Assembly: GCA_012839565.1 (NCBI GenBank)
Contig: DUMZ01000018.1
Location: 1 to 64,000 of the forward strand
DNA from: Anaerolineaceae bacterium
GTDB lineage: Bacteria > Chloroflexota > Anaerolineae > Anaerolineales > Anaerolineaceae
Reading direction: 5' to 3'
DNA length: 64,000 nucleotides
Part shown: positions 45,465 through 54,017 of the stretch, piece after piece
Layout of the letters: every line of letters begins with the position of its first letter
Position numbering within the stretch: position 1 is the first letter of the stretch
Translations under genes and position numbers: made by a program
Notes under the pieces: model-generated
The model's database searches: none
What the model saw: the letters and a program-made list of their open reading frames with translations, nothing else
What the model was told of the DNA's origin: nothing

Positions 45465-45482
45465 GTCTCAAAATGACATATT
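45465..45482. repeat. Stand-alone copy of the iteron core
   Basis: GTCTCAAAATGACATATT, identical to the consensus of the five repeats inside the initiator gene (18 of 18). It lies in a 586-base gene-free stretch (45113-45698) that otherwise holds the parB terminator, the third palindrome and the unrecognised promoter of the efflux operon. Confidence 0.75.
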
Positions 45483-45698
45483 ATATACAGTTGATAGTAA
45501 ATCTTAATGTCACAGTGGGTTTTGATGTCTATTAATAAGGCGCAATTTTAGTGTACGTTCCTTTTTAAATGAAATATCAAATACAAAAACTCACGTTCTA
45601 AAACATAATCATGACATCCGTCATCATGCTTTGTGCCGGTTTACACCTGTAAACTTTAACTCAAAAACCTTATATTTATCCTGAGGACAGTATACGAT

Positions 45699-46652
45699 AT
45701 GACGAACAGTGCTATTCGAGTCGAAGGGATTAGCAAACGCTATCCTGGTCAAAAAGATAAACTCGCCTTAGATAAAATCAGTTTCAATGTGCCCCAGGGC
45801 AGCCTATATGGAATCATCGGGCCGGATGGGGCGGGAAAGACCACACTTTTGCGCATCCTAAGTAGTGTCATGCTCCAAAGCAGTGGCAAAGCCAGCGTGC
45901 TTGGATTTGACACCCGCCGCAAAGCTGAAGAAATCCGCAAACTTATTGGCTATATGCCGCAGGAGTTTAGCCAGTATCCCGACTTAAATCTCATCGAAAA
46001 TCTAAACTTTTTCGCGGATATTCAGGGCGTATCTAAGGCGCAAAAGCAAGAACGCATCGAAAAAATGCTCGCATTAACTAACCTTAGCGATTTTCGCCAG
46101 CGTGCTGCCGGCAATCTTTCCGGTGGCATGAAGAAAAAACTCGCTTTGTCTTGCGCTATGGTGCACAACCCGCAGGTGCTTATTCTTGATGAACCCACCA
46201 CCGGTGTTGACCCGGTCAGCCGGGCTGAGTTCTGGTCCTTGCTGAGTACGATTGTTATAGATGGCGTTACGGTGCTTATCTCCACGCCTTATATGGACGA
46301 AGCCGAACGCTGCTCCATGGTGGGCATTCTTTACGATGGGAAGGTCTTAAAAGAGGGTACACCCGAGGCACTTACGCATGCCTTGCCATTTAACATTATC
46401 GAAGTCAAAGCCAAACCGCGCAAGCAAATGCGCGAAGTCGTTTCGCAAACTGATGGCATTCTCAGTTGGAATCCAGTTGGCGACCGCCTGCGGCTAAGTG
46501 TGCCCGCGACTAAAGAACGCTCAATCAGTCGTGAACTTGAACGTAGCTTTAGGAAACAAAAACTGGATTTGCAAATTTTGCGTAGCGCGCGCAAAACGAT
46601 GGAAGATGTCTTTGTGACCGTCGTTGAAGATCAGGAAGGCCAAAAGTCATGA
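45699..46652 (+). CDS. ABC-2 efflux ATPase 1 (YbhF/CcmA type)
   Basis: 317 residues. Walker A GPDGAGKTT, signature LSGGMKKKLALSCAM, Walker B VLILDEPTTGVD and a C-terminal tail of about 90 residues typical of drug/antibiotic exporters. It corresponds to the first half of E. coli YbhF. Overlaps the second ATPase gene by four bases (ATGA), so both are made together, presumably as a heterodimer. Confidence 0.9.
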   Translation: MTNSAIRVEGISKRYPGQKDKLALDKISFNVPQGSLYGIIGPDGAGKTTLLRILSSVMLQSSGKASVLGFDTRRKAEEIRKLIGYMPQEFSQYPDLNLIENLNFFADIQGVSKAQKQERIEKMLALTNLSDFRQRAAGNLSGGMKKKLALSCAMVHNPQVLILDEPTTGVDPVSRAEFWSLLSTIVIDGVTVLISTPYMDEAERCSMVGILYDGKVLKEGTPEALTHALPFNIIEVKAKPRKQMREVVSQTDGILSWNPVGDRLRLSVPATKERSISRELERSFRKQKLDLQILRSARKTMEDVFVTVVEDQEGQKS

Positions 46653-47587
46653 CACAAAACACGGTTGAAGTTAAAAATCTGGTTAAAACTTTTGGCAAAT
46701 TCCGCGCTGTGGACGACGTTAGTTTTTATATCCCGCAAGGTGAAATCTTTGGGCTTCTAGGTCCTAATGGCGCGGGCAAAACGACCACAATTCGTATGCT
46801 CATTGGCATTTTGCGTCCAGACAGTGGCACAGCGAACGTGCTTGGTTTTGACGTGCGCAAAAAACCGGAAGAAGTGAAAAAACGTATCGGCTATATGTCG
46901 CAAAAGTTTTCACTTTACAATGACCTAAGCGTGCGCGAAAATCTCGACTTTTACGCCGCCATTTACAACGATATTTCTGCCCGACAGCGCAGAATACGTG
47001 TTGACGAAATGCTGGAACGCGTAGACCTTACCGACATGCAAAAAAGCCTGACCCGCTCGCTTTCTGGCGCGTGGCGACAGCGGCTCGCTTTAGCGTGCGC
47101 TATCGTGCATAAGCCAAAAATGCTCTTTCTCGATGAAGCTACCGCTGGCGTTGACCCTGTGGCACGTCGTTATTTTTGGGATCTCATCTACCGCCTGGCG
47201 GGGGAGGGTATTAGCGTGCTTGCCACAACTCACTATATGGACGAAGCCGACTATTGCAACACGATTGGCATGATGTATCAGGGACGCTTGGTTTCCCTTG
47301 CCAGTCCGGATACCATCAAGGACTCGCTCCCTGGTGTTTTGCTGCAGGTAGATGTTGAAGACCCGCTTGAAGTTCAAAAAGTGCTTCAAAATGTGCCTTG
47401 CGTACTCCATATTTCTATCCAGGGCATGCAGCTACATGTGACGGTAAAGAGAGAAAGCGACATCGGCACCATTCAACGCACCCTTGCGCGGGCAAATATG
47501 CCACCATCGAACATAGAAATTATCCAGCCTTCGCTCGAAGATGCTTTTACCAGCATCGTCAGTCAGGAACGCGACAAGGCGTCATAA
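46649..47587 (+). CDS. ABC-2 efflux ATPase 2 (YbhF type)
   Basis: 312 residues. Walker A GPNGAGKTT and the Q-loop YMSQKFSLY are normal. The signature is RSLSGAWRQRLALACAI, with Ala replacing the second Gly, and Walker B reads MLFLDEATAGVD with Ala after the Glu. These match the second half of YbhF-type pairs, where one site is degenerate. Third gene of the set follows after 24 bases. Confidence 0.9.
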   Translation: MTQNTVEVKNLVKTFGKFRAVDDVSFYIPQGEIFGLLGPNGAGKTTTIRMLIGILRPDSGTANVLGFDVRKKPEEVKKRIGYMSQKFSLYNDLSVRENLDFYAAIYNDISARQRRIRVDEMLERVDLTDMQKSLTRSLSGAWRQRLALACAIVHKPKMLFLDEATAGVDPVARRYFWDLIYRLAGEGISVLATTHYMDEADYCNTIGMMYQGRLVSLASPDTIKDSLPGVLLQVDVEDPLEVQKVLQNVPCVLHISIQGMQLHVTVKRESDIGTIQRTLARANMPPSNIEIIQPSLEDAFTSIVSQERDKAS

Positions 47588-47611
47588 AAAGGCTTAGAAA
47601 GACAGGATTTT

Positions 47612-48745
47612 ATGAAAAGACTTTGGACAATTATGCGAAAAGAGGTGCGGCACATCCTGCGTGACCCGCTTACCTTGTTGCTCATTTTGGCGTTGCCTGC
47701 TTCGCTCCTGGTTTTACTTGGCTATGGTATTACCGGCGAGTCCAGCGGGGTTACTCTGGCAATTGTCGATTTTGACAAAAGCGACAGTAGCCGCGCTTAC
47801 GTGCAGCGTTTTACCAGTAGTGATGATTTTCGCCTTATCCAAGACCTGAGCAACGTCAAAGAACTGGAACGCCAGATTGAAATTGACAAAGTTGACGTGG
47901 GTATCATCATCCCAGAATCTTTCGAATGTGAACTACTCAACAATGGCACAAGTAACGTCATGATATTGCTGGATGGCTCTTCAAACCCAACCGACTCAAC
48001 CACATCGCAACTCAAACTTACGGCGATTAGCGAGATGGCCAACCAGGATATTCTCATGAAACAAGTTGACAAGAGCGGTCAAGCGCATCAGTTGAGGATG
48101 CCTATCAACACGACCGTGCAGACGCTCTATAACCCTAATGGCAATGTGCGCCTGTTTATGATTCCCGGTCTGATTACCATTATTTTGCAAGTGCAGACCA
48201 TTCTTTTGGCGGCGCTTTCCATCGTGCGCGAACGCGAACAGGGCACTATGGAACAACTCATCGTCACGCCGATTAAAAGCTGGGAACTGATGCTGGGCAA
48301 GATTATCCCTTATCTCATCGTGTGTTTGCTCAACTTGTTCCTGTTGCTTTGGATGGCTGAGGTGATGTTCGGCGTGCACGTGATGGGTAACATGGGCGAG
48401 TTGATCGGCTTGAGTGTCATCTTCATTTTAGGTTCTTTGGGTATGGGTGTGCTCATTTCCAACATTTCCAAAACCCAAATGCAGGCAGTTTACATCTCGG
48501 TCTTTTTGGTCATCATCCCGGCGGTTATTCTCTCGGGCTTGATGTTCTCGCGTGAGAGTATGCCTGCCTTTACCTACTGGTACAGTGAACTTTTGCCGGT
48601 TACACAGTATCTCGAAATCACACGAGGCATCATCGTCCGTGGTGTTGATGCCATAACCTTGCTCTATACATCTACCATTCCGCTGATTGTACTCAGCGTT
48701 GGCTATTTTATCGCTTCGGTCTTTGCATTCCGCAAGCATCTTTAG
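47612..48745 (+). CDS. ABC-2 type permease (YbhS/YhhJ-like)
   Basis: 377 residues. One N-terminal helix (LTLLLILALPASLLVLLGYG) precedes a large extracytoplasmic domain (about 40-180), then five helices including SIVREREQGTMEQLIVTPIK, the typical ABC-2 loop. Only one permease is present, where E. coli ybhFSR has two, so it probably acts as a homodimer. Confidence 0.9.
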   Translation: MKRLWTIMRKEVRHILRDPLTLLLILALPASLLVLLGYGITGESSGVTLAIVDFDKSDSSRAYVQRFTSSDDFRLIQDLSNVKELERQIEIDKVDVGIIIPESFECELLNNGTSNVMILLDGSSNPTDSTTSQLKLTAISEMANQDILMKQVDKSGQAHQLRMPINTTVQTLYNPNGNVRLFMIPGLITIILQVQTILLAALSIVREREQGTMEQLIVTPIKSWELMLGKIIPYLIVCLLNLFLLLWMAEVMFGVHVMGNMGELIGLSVIFILGSLGMGVLISNISKTQMQAVYISVFLVIIPAVILSGLMFSRESMPAFTYWYSELLPVTQYLEITRGIIVRGVDAITLLYTSTIPLIVLSVGYFIASVFAFRKHL

Positions 48746-48771
48746 TACTTATTGAAATTGAGGTGAATCCT

Positions 48772-50097
48772 ATGAATAAAAATATCAAACACCTGTTACA
48801 CATCGCTCTTGCGGCAATGATGCTCTTTGGCGTGAGTGCGTGTCAATCCAACGGCGAAGAAACGCTAACTGGTTCAGGAACACTTTCGGCTTTGCAGGTC
48901 AGCGTGGTGCCGGAAGTCAGTGGCAAAATTGTCGAAATAACGGTTGAAGAGGGCAGTCAGGTAAAAGCTGGCGATGTTCTCATCAGGCTTGAAGATGACG
49001 TGCTGGTCGCTCAGCTGAATCAGGCGGATGCCGCGGTGGCGGTTGCCGAAGCGTCGCTTGAAGCTGCTCATGCTCAGCTGGATTATGCCATCGCGCAGCG
49101 TGATCTCGCCATCGATGGCGCACGCTATAACGACTTGCAGGCTCGCCAAAATGCCTGGGCGCAACCTGCTCCGGAGGATTATCAACCAGTGTGGTACTTT
49201 AGTAAAGCTGAACAACAAATCGCCGCTCAAGCCGCGTTTGAAGAAGCTGAGACAAAACTGGAAGAACGCCAGGAAATGCTGGAAAATGAACTTGAGAAAG
49301 CTGGGGCAAAGAACTTTGTGGATATTGAAGCTGAACTAGCCAAGGCGCAAGCCCAGCTTAACATTGCAAATCTCACGCTTAACACCGCGCAACAAAGTCC
49401 AGACGAACGCCTGAAGGATGCCGCTGAAAAGGCCCAGGAACTGGCACAGTCCGCATTTGATAACGTTCTCAAGCGCTACAACGACGCGCTATCCACATCC
49501 GCCGCGGAAGATGTGCTGGACGCGCGGGCGGAGCTTGCCGTGGCACAAAGCAGCTATGACAGTGCCCTGGATTTGCTCATGAGCCTGCGTACTGGCGAAG
49601 ACTCTGGTCAGGTTCGGGTTGCTCAAAATGGTGTCATTCAAGCGCAGGCTGCTATCGGCCAGGCTGAAGCAGGTTTGGAACAAGCCAAAGCTGCCCAGGC
49701 GCTGGCGCAGCTCCAACTCGACCGTGCTGAGATTAAAGCACCTATTGATGGTGTTGTGATAACCCGCAATGTTGAAGTAGGTGATATTGCCATGGCGGGG
49801 GGCAACGTGATGAGCATCGCTGAAATGAGCGAGATGGATTTGGTCGTTTATGTGTCTGAAACATGGTATGGTCAGCTAAAACTCAACCAGGAAGTCATAA
49901 TAACGGTTGATTCTTTCCCGAACGAAGTCTTCAAGGGCAAAGTGGTCAAGATTGCTGAACAAGCTGAGTTTACACCCCGTAACGTGCAAACTGCGGATGG
50001 TCGCGCGACAACGGTGTACGCTGTGCGCATCGTTGTGCCCAACCCGCAACTGCGTCTGAAACCTGGTATGCCTGCTGATGTGGATTTCGCCAGATAA
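48772..50097 (+). CDS. HlyD/AcrA-type membrane fusion lipoprotein
   Basis: 441 residues from the ATG at 48772 (GAGGTG seven bases upstream; a GTG at 48763 is less likely). The signal peptide ends in a lipobox, FGVSACQS. A split biotinyl-lipoyl-like domain (SVVPEVSGKIVEITVEEGSQ and IKAPIDGVVITRNVEVGD) encloses a long coiled coil of about 190 residues, rich in Ala, Glu and Gln. Links the efflux permease to the outer envelope. An adaptor of this type in a presumed single-membrane Chloroflexota cell is noteworthy but known from Gram-positives. Confidence 0.9.
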   Translation: MNKNIKHLLHIALAAMMLFGVSACQSNGEETLTGSGTLSALQVSVVPEVSGKIVEITVEEGSQVKAGDVLIRLEDDVLVAQLNQADAAVAVAEASLEAAHAQLDYAIAQRDLAIDGARYNDLQARQNAWAQPAPEDYQPVWYFSKAEQQIAAQAAFEEAETKLEERQEMLENELEKAGAKNFVDIEAELAKAQAQLNIANLTLNTAQQSPDERLKDAAEKAQELAQSAFDNVLKRYNDALSTSAAEDVLDARAELAVAQSSYDSALDLLMSLRTGEDSGQVRVAQNGVIQAQAAIGQAEAGLEQAKAAQALAQLQLDRAEIKAPIDGVVITRNVEVGDIAMAGGNVMSIAEMSEMDLVVYVSETWYGQLKLNQEVIITVDSFPNEVFKGKVVKIAEQAEFTPRNVQTADGRATTVYAVRIVVPNPQLRLKPGMPADVDFAR

Positions 50098-50114
50098 TCT
50101 TGATTAAAAAAGCA

Positions 50115-50146
50115 CAAAACGCCGGGATAACCGGCGTTTTGTTTTT
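50115..50146. terminator. Terminator of the efflux operon
   Basis: CAAAACGCCGG, loop GATAA, CCGGCGTTTTG, then TTTTT; between convergent transcription units. Confidence 0.85.
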
Positions 50147-50176
50147 AGGGCTGTTGTCTTGACAGCTGAAAAAATA

Positions 50177-50626
50177 TTACAGTTTCTCGTTCATCTTTTT
50201 GATTTTTTGTCGCCAGAAGAAGTATTGAATGGCCCAAATGATGATAAAAACGACCACAAAGGTGCCAAAGTAAATAGCAATGCCCTTGAAACTGCGCTCA
50301 GTCCAGCGCGCGAACCAGGCGACGGGCAACATGACCAGCGCGTTAATCAAAAAGTAAATACCGGTCTGTTTGGCAAGGCTCCAGTCTTCCAGTTGCCAAA
50401 TGACGGATGATGCTGCAAACCCAAAACCTATCAGGGCACTCAAGCCTGTTTGCAAGAGTACCGCGTTGATTTCACTGCCCATCTCGGCAATCAGTTCAGG
50501 TCTTGCACTAAGATATTCACCATTGCCATATATCCCGGAGATAATCAAGGTAATGATGAAACCAATCGCAATGCCCAATGGGATACCCAAAAGGCCTCTT
50601 GTTAATGCAGTTAATTTTGCGTTCAT
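50177..50626 (-). CDS. DUF3021 membrane protein
   Basis: 149 residues with four membrane helices (LGIPLGIAIGFIITLIISGIY, LSALIGFGFAASSVIW, IYFLINALVMLPVAWFA, IYFGTFVVVFIIIWAIQYFF). This helix pattern, and the pairing with a LytTR gene nine bases upstream, matches DUF3021 proteins. These are thought to keep their LytTR partner inactive at the membrane. Confidence 0.85.
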   Translation of the reverse strand: MNAKLTALTRGLLGIPLGIAIGFIITLIISGIYGNGEYLSARPELIAEMGSEINAVLLQTGLSALIGFGFAASSVIWQLEDWSLAKQTGIYFLINALVMLPVAWFARWTERSFKGIAIYFGTFVVVFIIIWAIQYFFWRQKIKKMNEKL

Positions 50627-50635
50627 TTTTTCTCC

Positions 50636-51076
50636 TTATATTCCTAATAATTGTTTAATTTTGCTCACGTAACGTCGTGATACGTAGGTGATTGTTCCGT
50701 CGGACAATCGCACACAAATGCTGCCTGCCAGGCTGAGGTCAAAGTTTTTCGCTTTTTTAAGATTGATGATTTCTGAGTTGGAAATGCGGATGAAACCATC
50801 TTTCTCGAACTTTTCCTCCAGTTCGTACAGGCGTTGGCGCAAGGTATATTCACCGCTTTCGGTTACGGCGATAACCTTGCCTTGCTGGGCGTAAAGGCGC
50901 AAAACTTTGGCGGGGTCCAAAATCTCTAACTGGTCATTGCGGAAACCAGCCAAAAGTTGCGGTGTTTCGGCGGAAAGCAGTTCGACAATGCGTTTCACGT
51001 CTTCGGTCATGCTTTGCGCCATAATAACGATTTTGGGTTCTATGCAATTCTTGTCTATTTTGATTTCAATTTGCAC
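50636..51076 (-). CDS. LytTR-domain transcriptional regulator
   Basis: 146 residues without a receiver domain. The C-terminal 100 residues are the LytTR DNA-binding fold, ending FDLSLAGSICVRLSDGTIT and VSRRYVSKIKQLLG. Start is GTG with AGGAGG seven bases upstream. With the DUF3021 gene it forms a known two-gene regulatory unit, often beside ABC exporters; here the efflux operon is next door, convergent, and is the likely target. Confidence 0.88.
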   Translation of the reverse strand: MQIEIKIDKNCIEPKIVIMAQSMTEDVKRIVELLSAETPQLLAGFRNDQLEILDPAKVLRLYAQQGKVIAVTESGEYTLRQRLYELEEKFEKDGFIRISNSEIINLKKAKNFDLSLAGSICVRLSDGTITYVSRRYVSKIKQLLGI

Positions 51077-51261
51077 CGGGTACCTCCTTTCAACGCCTAC
51101 AGTATAGGAAAAATAAGGACTGGATGCACTTAGTTTCTCATAGATGGTCGATTTTAGGGGATAAGTGGTTGATAAAAAGGTTGGCTGGCTTTACCAGTCA
51201 GTTTACTGTAAAGTTCGCGCCAGTCTCCTGACCGAGCGCAACCAGAAACACTAAATAACGA

Positions 51262-51267
51262 TATAAT
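51262..51267 (+). promoter_or_regulatory. Possible -10 of the glycosyltransferase gene
   Basis: TATAAT seven bases before the ATG, with no ribosome site between: consistent with a leaderless transcript. Confidence 0.4.
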
Positions 51268-51274
51268 CAAAGTC

Positions 51275-52408
51275 ATGACCACACCAGACCCTACATTCAA
51301 AAAGATAACTGTTATCGGACCGGTTTATCCCTATCGCGGGGGTATCGCGCATTTCACCAGCGCTTTGGCAGAAACGCTCCAAAGCCAGGGGCATGAAGTG
51401 GATATCATTTCTTATAAATGGCAATATCCTAAATTCTTGTATCCTGGAAAGACCGACAAAGACCCCAGCCAAAGCCGTACTAAGCCCAACGCCAGCTATA
51501 TCCTGAGTTCGCTAAACCCTTTCGACTGGTATAAGACTTTTCGCTATATCCGAGAAACAAAACCAGACTTGGTCATCTTTCAGTGGTGGGTCAGCATTTG
51601 GTCGCCTGCTCATGCCTGGCTTTTCAAGAAATTAAAACGGGCTGGCATTCCTTTCAAAGTTCTTGTACACAACACTCATCCGCACGAAGCCAGGGCGATT
51701 GACAAAATTTTGGCGCGTTATTCGCTTAAACACACGCGCGATTTCATCACCATGACCGATCGCGAAGCGCAAAAACTCAAGGCCTTGCTCAAAACAGATA
51801 TTAATATTCAAACCGTACCCCATCCCATATATAAGGCATTTCCATCCAAAGGCTACAGCAAAACTGAGGCGCGTCGGCATCTCGGACTGGCACCTGACCA
51901 GCCGGTCCTGTTGTTTTTTGGCTTTGTGCGTGCTTATAAAGGTCTGGACTTGCTCCTGGAAGCTGTTGCGCAACTGCAGGCGCAAGATACGCCCGTACAG
52001 CTTTTGGTTGGGGGCGAATTTTGGGATGATATCGGGCAATACGAGGCTCAAATAGCCAGGCTTAATATCCAAGACAAGGTCAAAATCGTTGCGGAATATA
52101 TCCCTGATGAAGAAGCCAGCACCTTCTTTGAAGCATCAGATTGTCTCGTGGCACCCTATCGCGACGCGACCCAATCCGGCTCGGTCAAACTGGCTTTGGG
52201 TTATGGTATACCGGTTGTGGTAAGCGAAGTCGTTGCCGATGATTTTCTGCGCCAAATGCCATCGGGTTGTTGGATTGTCCCTTGCGACGACTCCCAAGCT
52301 CTAGGCGAAGCCATCAAAAATTGCCTGAACGCTGGCGAAATGAGCAGCGAAAGCAAACACAATATCCAAGAAACCTGGCAAGCCCTTACCGACGCGCTAA
52401 CAAATTAG
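51275..52408 (+). CDS. GT4-family glycosyltransferase
   Basis: 377 residues, GT-B fold. N-terminal acceptor-domain loop PVYPYRGGIAHFTSALAE. The C-terminal nucleotide-sugar domain has LLFFGFVRAYKGLDLLLEAV, the acidic motif FFEASDCLVAPYRDATQSG and ALGYGIPVV (EX7E-like region). Sugar donor and acceptor are unknown. Monocistronic. Likely involved in envelope glycans. Confidence 0.88.
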   Translation: MTTPDPTFKKITVIGPVYPYRGGIAHFTSALAETLQSQGHEVDIISYKWQYPKFLYPGKTDKDPSQSRTKPNASYILSSLNPFDWYKTFRYIRETKPDLVIFQWWVSIWSPAHAWLFKKLKRAGIPFKVLVHNTHPHEARAIDKILARYSLKHTRDFITMTDREAQKLKALLKTDINIQTVPHPIYKAFPSKGYSKTEARRHLGLAPDQPVLLFFGFVRAYKGLDLLLEAVAQLQAQDTPVQLLVGGEFWDDIGQYEAQIARLNIQDKVKIVAEYIPDEEASTFFEASDCLVAPYRDATQSGSVKLALGYGIPVVVSEVVADDFLRQMPSGCWIVPCDDSQALGEAIKNCLNAGEMSSESKHNIQETWQALTDALTN

Positions 52409-52584
52409 AATGTCAGCCAATCAGATAGGGCATTTACATATAAAATGGTTTAAAGCCGGATTAGATAGGTGTTGACAAACAATTCGCCTCCTCCACGGAG
52501 AGGGATCCAAGGGGGGGTCTTTAATGTATTTCAAGCTCCCACAAGGTATAATCAGATTACCAATATCACAAAATGGAGCAAATC

Positions 52585-53820
52585 ATGAATCTTGAACAAA
52601 ATCTTATTAAATACGCCGACCTTCTCGTTCGCGCGGGTATCAACCTGCAAAAAGGCGAAGGTTTGTACATGTCCATCACTACTGACGCTATCCCTGTGGC
52701 ACGTTATGCTGTGAAACGCGCCTATGAACTCGGTGCCAAGGACGTCGTTATTGATGTTAGCGACGACCAAATGAACCTTGCCCGCTATCTTTACGGTGGC
52801 GAAGATATCTTTGACATCTATCCCAAATACAAAGCGCTACACCTCAAAAATTTCTATGATGACAACTACCAGCATCTTATCATCCGTGCGCAGGACCCAA
52901 CGCTGCTCAAAAACGTTGACCACAGTCGTGTGGCGCGCTTTGGCAAAGCGGCGGGTCGCGTGATGCAGGAAACCGGCGTGCAGGCCTATCGCATGAGCGG
53001 TCGCACGCGCTGGACAATCGGCGCGGTGCCTTGCGTTGGCTGGGCGAAGACTATCTTTACCGAAGATTCAGACGAAGAAGCTGTTCAAAAACTATGGGAG
53101 AAAATTTTCTATGCTGTTCGGGTTGACCTGGATGACCCCGTGGCAGCCTGGCACGCGCATGATGCCAACCTGCATAAACAACGCGATTTTCTGAATGCTG
53201 CCAATCTCGAAAAAGTGCACTACCAGGGCCCCGGCACAGACCTGATGGTTTACCTCGCCGAAGGGCACGAGTGGGTGGGTGGCTCCAAGGACTCTACCGC
53301 GGGCATTCCTTTCTTTGCCAATATGCCTACTGAAGAAGTCTTCACCACGCCGCACAGTCATAAAGTGGATGGCATTTTGCGCGCCACCAAACCGCTCAAT
53401 CTCAATGGCACATTAGTGGACGGCATGAATTTTGTCTTCAAAGATGGCGCGATTACCGAATTTTCAGCGGATAAAGGCGAAGATGTTTTTGTGAAACAAA
53501 TGAACCAGGACGAAAACGCGCGTCGTTTGGGCGAAATCGCGCTTGTGCAACATGATTCGCCAATTTCAAATACTGGACTGGTTTTCAACAACACTTTGTT
53601 TGATGAAAACGCCAGCTCGCACTTCGCGATTGGTCAAAGCTATGCTTATGCCATGAAAGATGGCACCGAAGCAAGTGTGAAAGACCTTGTGGCGCGTGGC
53701 GCGAACCAAAGCCTGGTACACACCGACTTTATGGTCGGCGCGGCGGATGTTGATGTTACCGGATATAGCTTTGATGGTACCAAAATCCCGTTATTGAAAA
53801 ACGGAAACTGGGTCATATAG
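52585..53820 (+). CDS. M29-family aminopeptidase (AmpS/PepS-like)
   Basis: Cytoplasmic metallo-aminopeptidase for peptide use. 411 residues from the ATG at 52585; GGAG six bases before it argues against the ATG at 52573. The family's paired metal ligands are seen in LAEGHEWVGG, NMPTEEVFTTP, and C-terminal SSHFAIGQSYAYAM and HTDFMVGAADVDVTGY. Preceded by TATAAT at 52548. Followed by a large hairpin terminator. Confidence 0.92.
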   Translation: MNLEQNLIKYADLLVRAGINLQKGEGLYMSITTDAIPVARYAVKRAYELGAKDVVIDVSDDQMNLARYLYGGEDIFDIYPKYKALHLKNFYDDNYQHLIIRAQDPTLLKNVDHSRVARFGKAAGRVMQETGVQAYRMSGRTRWTIGAVPCVGWAKTIFTEDSDEEAVQKLWEKIFYAVRVDLDDPVAAWHAHDANLHKQRDFLNAANLEKVHYQGPGTDLMVYLAEGHEWVGGSKDSTAGIPFFANMPTEEVFTTPHSHKVDGILRATKPLNLNGTLVDGMNFVFKDGAITEFSADKGEDVFVKQMNQDENARRLGEIALVQHDSPISNTGLVFNNTLFDENASSHFAIGQSYAYAMKDGTEASVKDLVARGANQSLVHTDFMVGAADVDVTGYSFDGTKIPLLKNGNWVI

Positions 53821-53860
53821 CTAAGTTGACATTGTAGTATCCGCAAAACAAAATTAATAG

Positions 53861-53923
53861 CGTGTGGTGTTGAACAGGTCATGGGCGTTTGCCCGCCTGT
53901 TTCTCCGCCACACGCAGTTTTTT
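53861..53923 (+). terminator. Terminator after the aminopeptidase gene
   Basis: Outer stem CGTGTGG / CCACACG, inner stems AACAGG / CCTGTT and GGGC / GCCC, then six Ts. Confidence 0.8.
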
Positions 53924-54017
53924 AAAGAATAACTAGCAGGCTGCAGAAAAACACTTTGCATTATTAAGAGTTCCTGAAATCAGGCATTCATCATCGACTA
54001 GTGGTATCATTTTTAAT

